Assembly (NCBI GenBank): GCA_003167475.1
Contig: PMTB01000223.1
Location: 957-6,170 of the forward strand
Length of the DNA stretch: 5,214 bases
Origin: a candidate division FCPU426 bacterium
Lineage (GTDB): Bacteria; Oederibacteriota; PGYV01; Palsa-1178
Reading direction: 5' to 3'
The notes beneath the pieces are model-generated. The model searched no databases. It worked only from the letters and a program-made list of their open reading frames with translations, and was not told the DNA's origin. The position numbers and the translations under genes are program-made. Positions 5,029-5,214 of the stretch are shown one piece after another (position 1 is the first letter of the stretch; every line of letters starts with the position of its first letter).

Positions 5029-5214
5029 ATTAATTAATAACAAGAAATCAAAAACAAGACCTGAGCAGATTGAGCCAGTCGCTTCGCGACTTTGACCACA
5101 GGTAATCTTTTTCCGGTTTCACCATGCGAAAACAATATGACTTACTGGTCTATCATTTTTTTATATCTTTGTGTATAATATCGTATGCACCCAATAAGAC
5201 ATATAAACTTTGAC
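5029..5214. other. Noncoding tail with a weak hairpin and a possible -10 element
   Basis: No supported gene lies here. A perfect 6-bp hairpin AGTCGC / GCGACT (5077-5082 with 5086-5091, loop TTC) sits inside a looser outer pairing ACCTG / CAGGT (5059-5063 with 5099-5103). A TATAAT at 5174-5179, preceded by TG, could be the -10 of a promoter for a gene beyond the right edge, but no good -35 is found 16-18 bp upstream (best CTATCA, 3 of 6). The stretch is AT-rich towards the end. Confidence 0.3.

Noticed and set aside
5124..5213. 29-codon open frame starting ATG at 5124
   Set aside because: There is no convincing ribosome binding site, no recognisable sequence, and it overlaps the possible -10 element. 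It is most likely chance in AT-rich DNA.

Overview
This window reads as ordinary chromosome of an uncultured, probably anaerobic bacterium. It carries an anaerobic ribonucleotide reductase activase (radical SAM), a housekeeping metK-ahcY pair with a short-type adenosylhomocysteinase like those of archaea and Thermotoga, a tRNA-Cys with encoded CCA, and an orphan CPBP-family membrane protease. The gaps hold several families of small palindromic repeats. The combination of a GTCATTGCGAGG-type repeat, GTAGGG-led palindromes and a GTCGCATCC-type palindrome is the sort of intergenic clutter I associate with Omnitrophota, Elusimicrobiota and similar environmental lineages. That placement is a recollection, not something the window proves.

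Layout: 1-104 is an upstream leader with no supported gene. nrdG lies at 105-803. The 804-1103 gap holds an imperfect nested palindrome of about 155 bp (831-985) and then the metK promoter with an extended -10. metK (1104-2276) and ahcY (2307-3569) follow with a 30-nt gap and form one operon, closed by a strong intrinsic terminator at 3637-3663. The 3570-4034 gap is densely structured: a hairpin plus GA-rich tail repeat (copy A), the terminator, a large inverted pair of GTAGGGGCGG palindromes, a TTGACA-17-TATAAC promoter, tRNA-Cys(GCA), a second hairpin plus GA-rich tail repeat (copy B), and a GTAGGGACAG hairpin. The CPBP gene lies at 4035-4919. It is followed by a second GTAGGGACAG hairpin, a different palindrome, and a last stretch with only a weak hairpin and a possible -10 element.

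How the genes fit together: MetK makes S-adenosylmethionine from methionine and ATP. AhcY removes S-adenosylhomocysteine, the product inhibitor of SAM-dependent methylation, so the operon covers two steps of the activated-methyl cycle. NrdG uses SAM as a radical source, but its partner NrdD is not in the window. The CPBP protein has no evident link to the others.

I found no new protein-coding system. The most unusual signals are structural. Two copies of a hairpin plus GA-rich tail are fused exactly to the 3' ends of two unrelated genes (the ahcY stop codon and the tRNA-Cys acceptor/CCA end). In each copy the hairpin stem extends into the gene's own terminal bases, so the outer pairs differ between copies yet stay complementary. 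The GTAGGGGCGG pair also shows a compensatory base-pair change, and a near-identical pair of hairpins brackets the CPBP gene.
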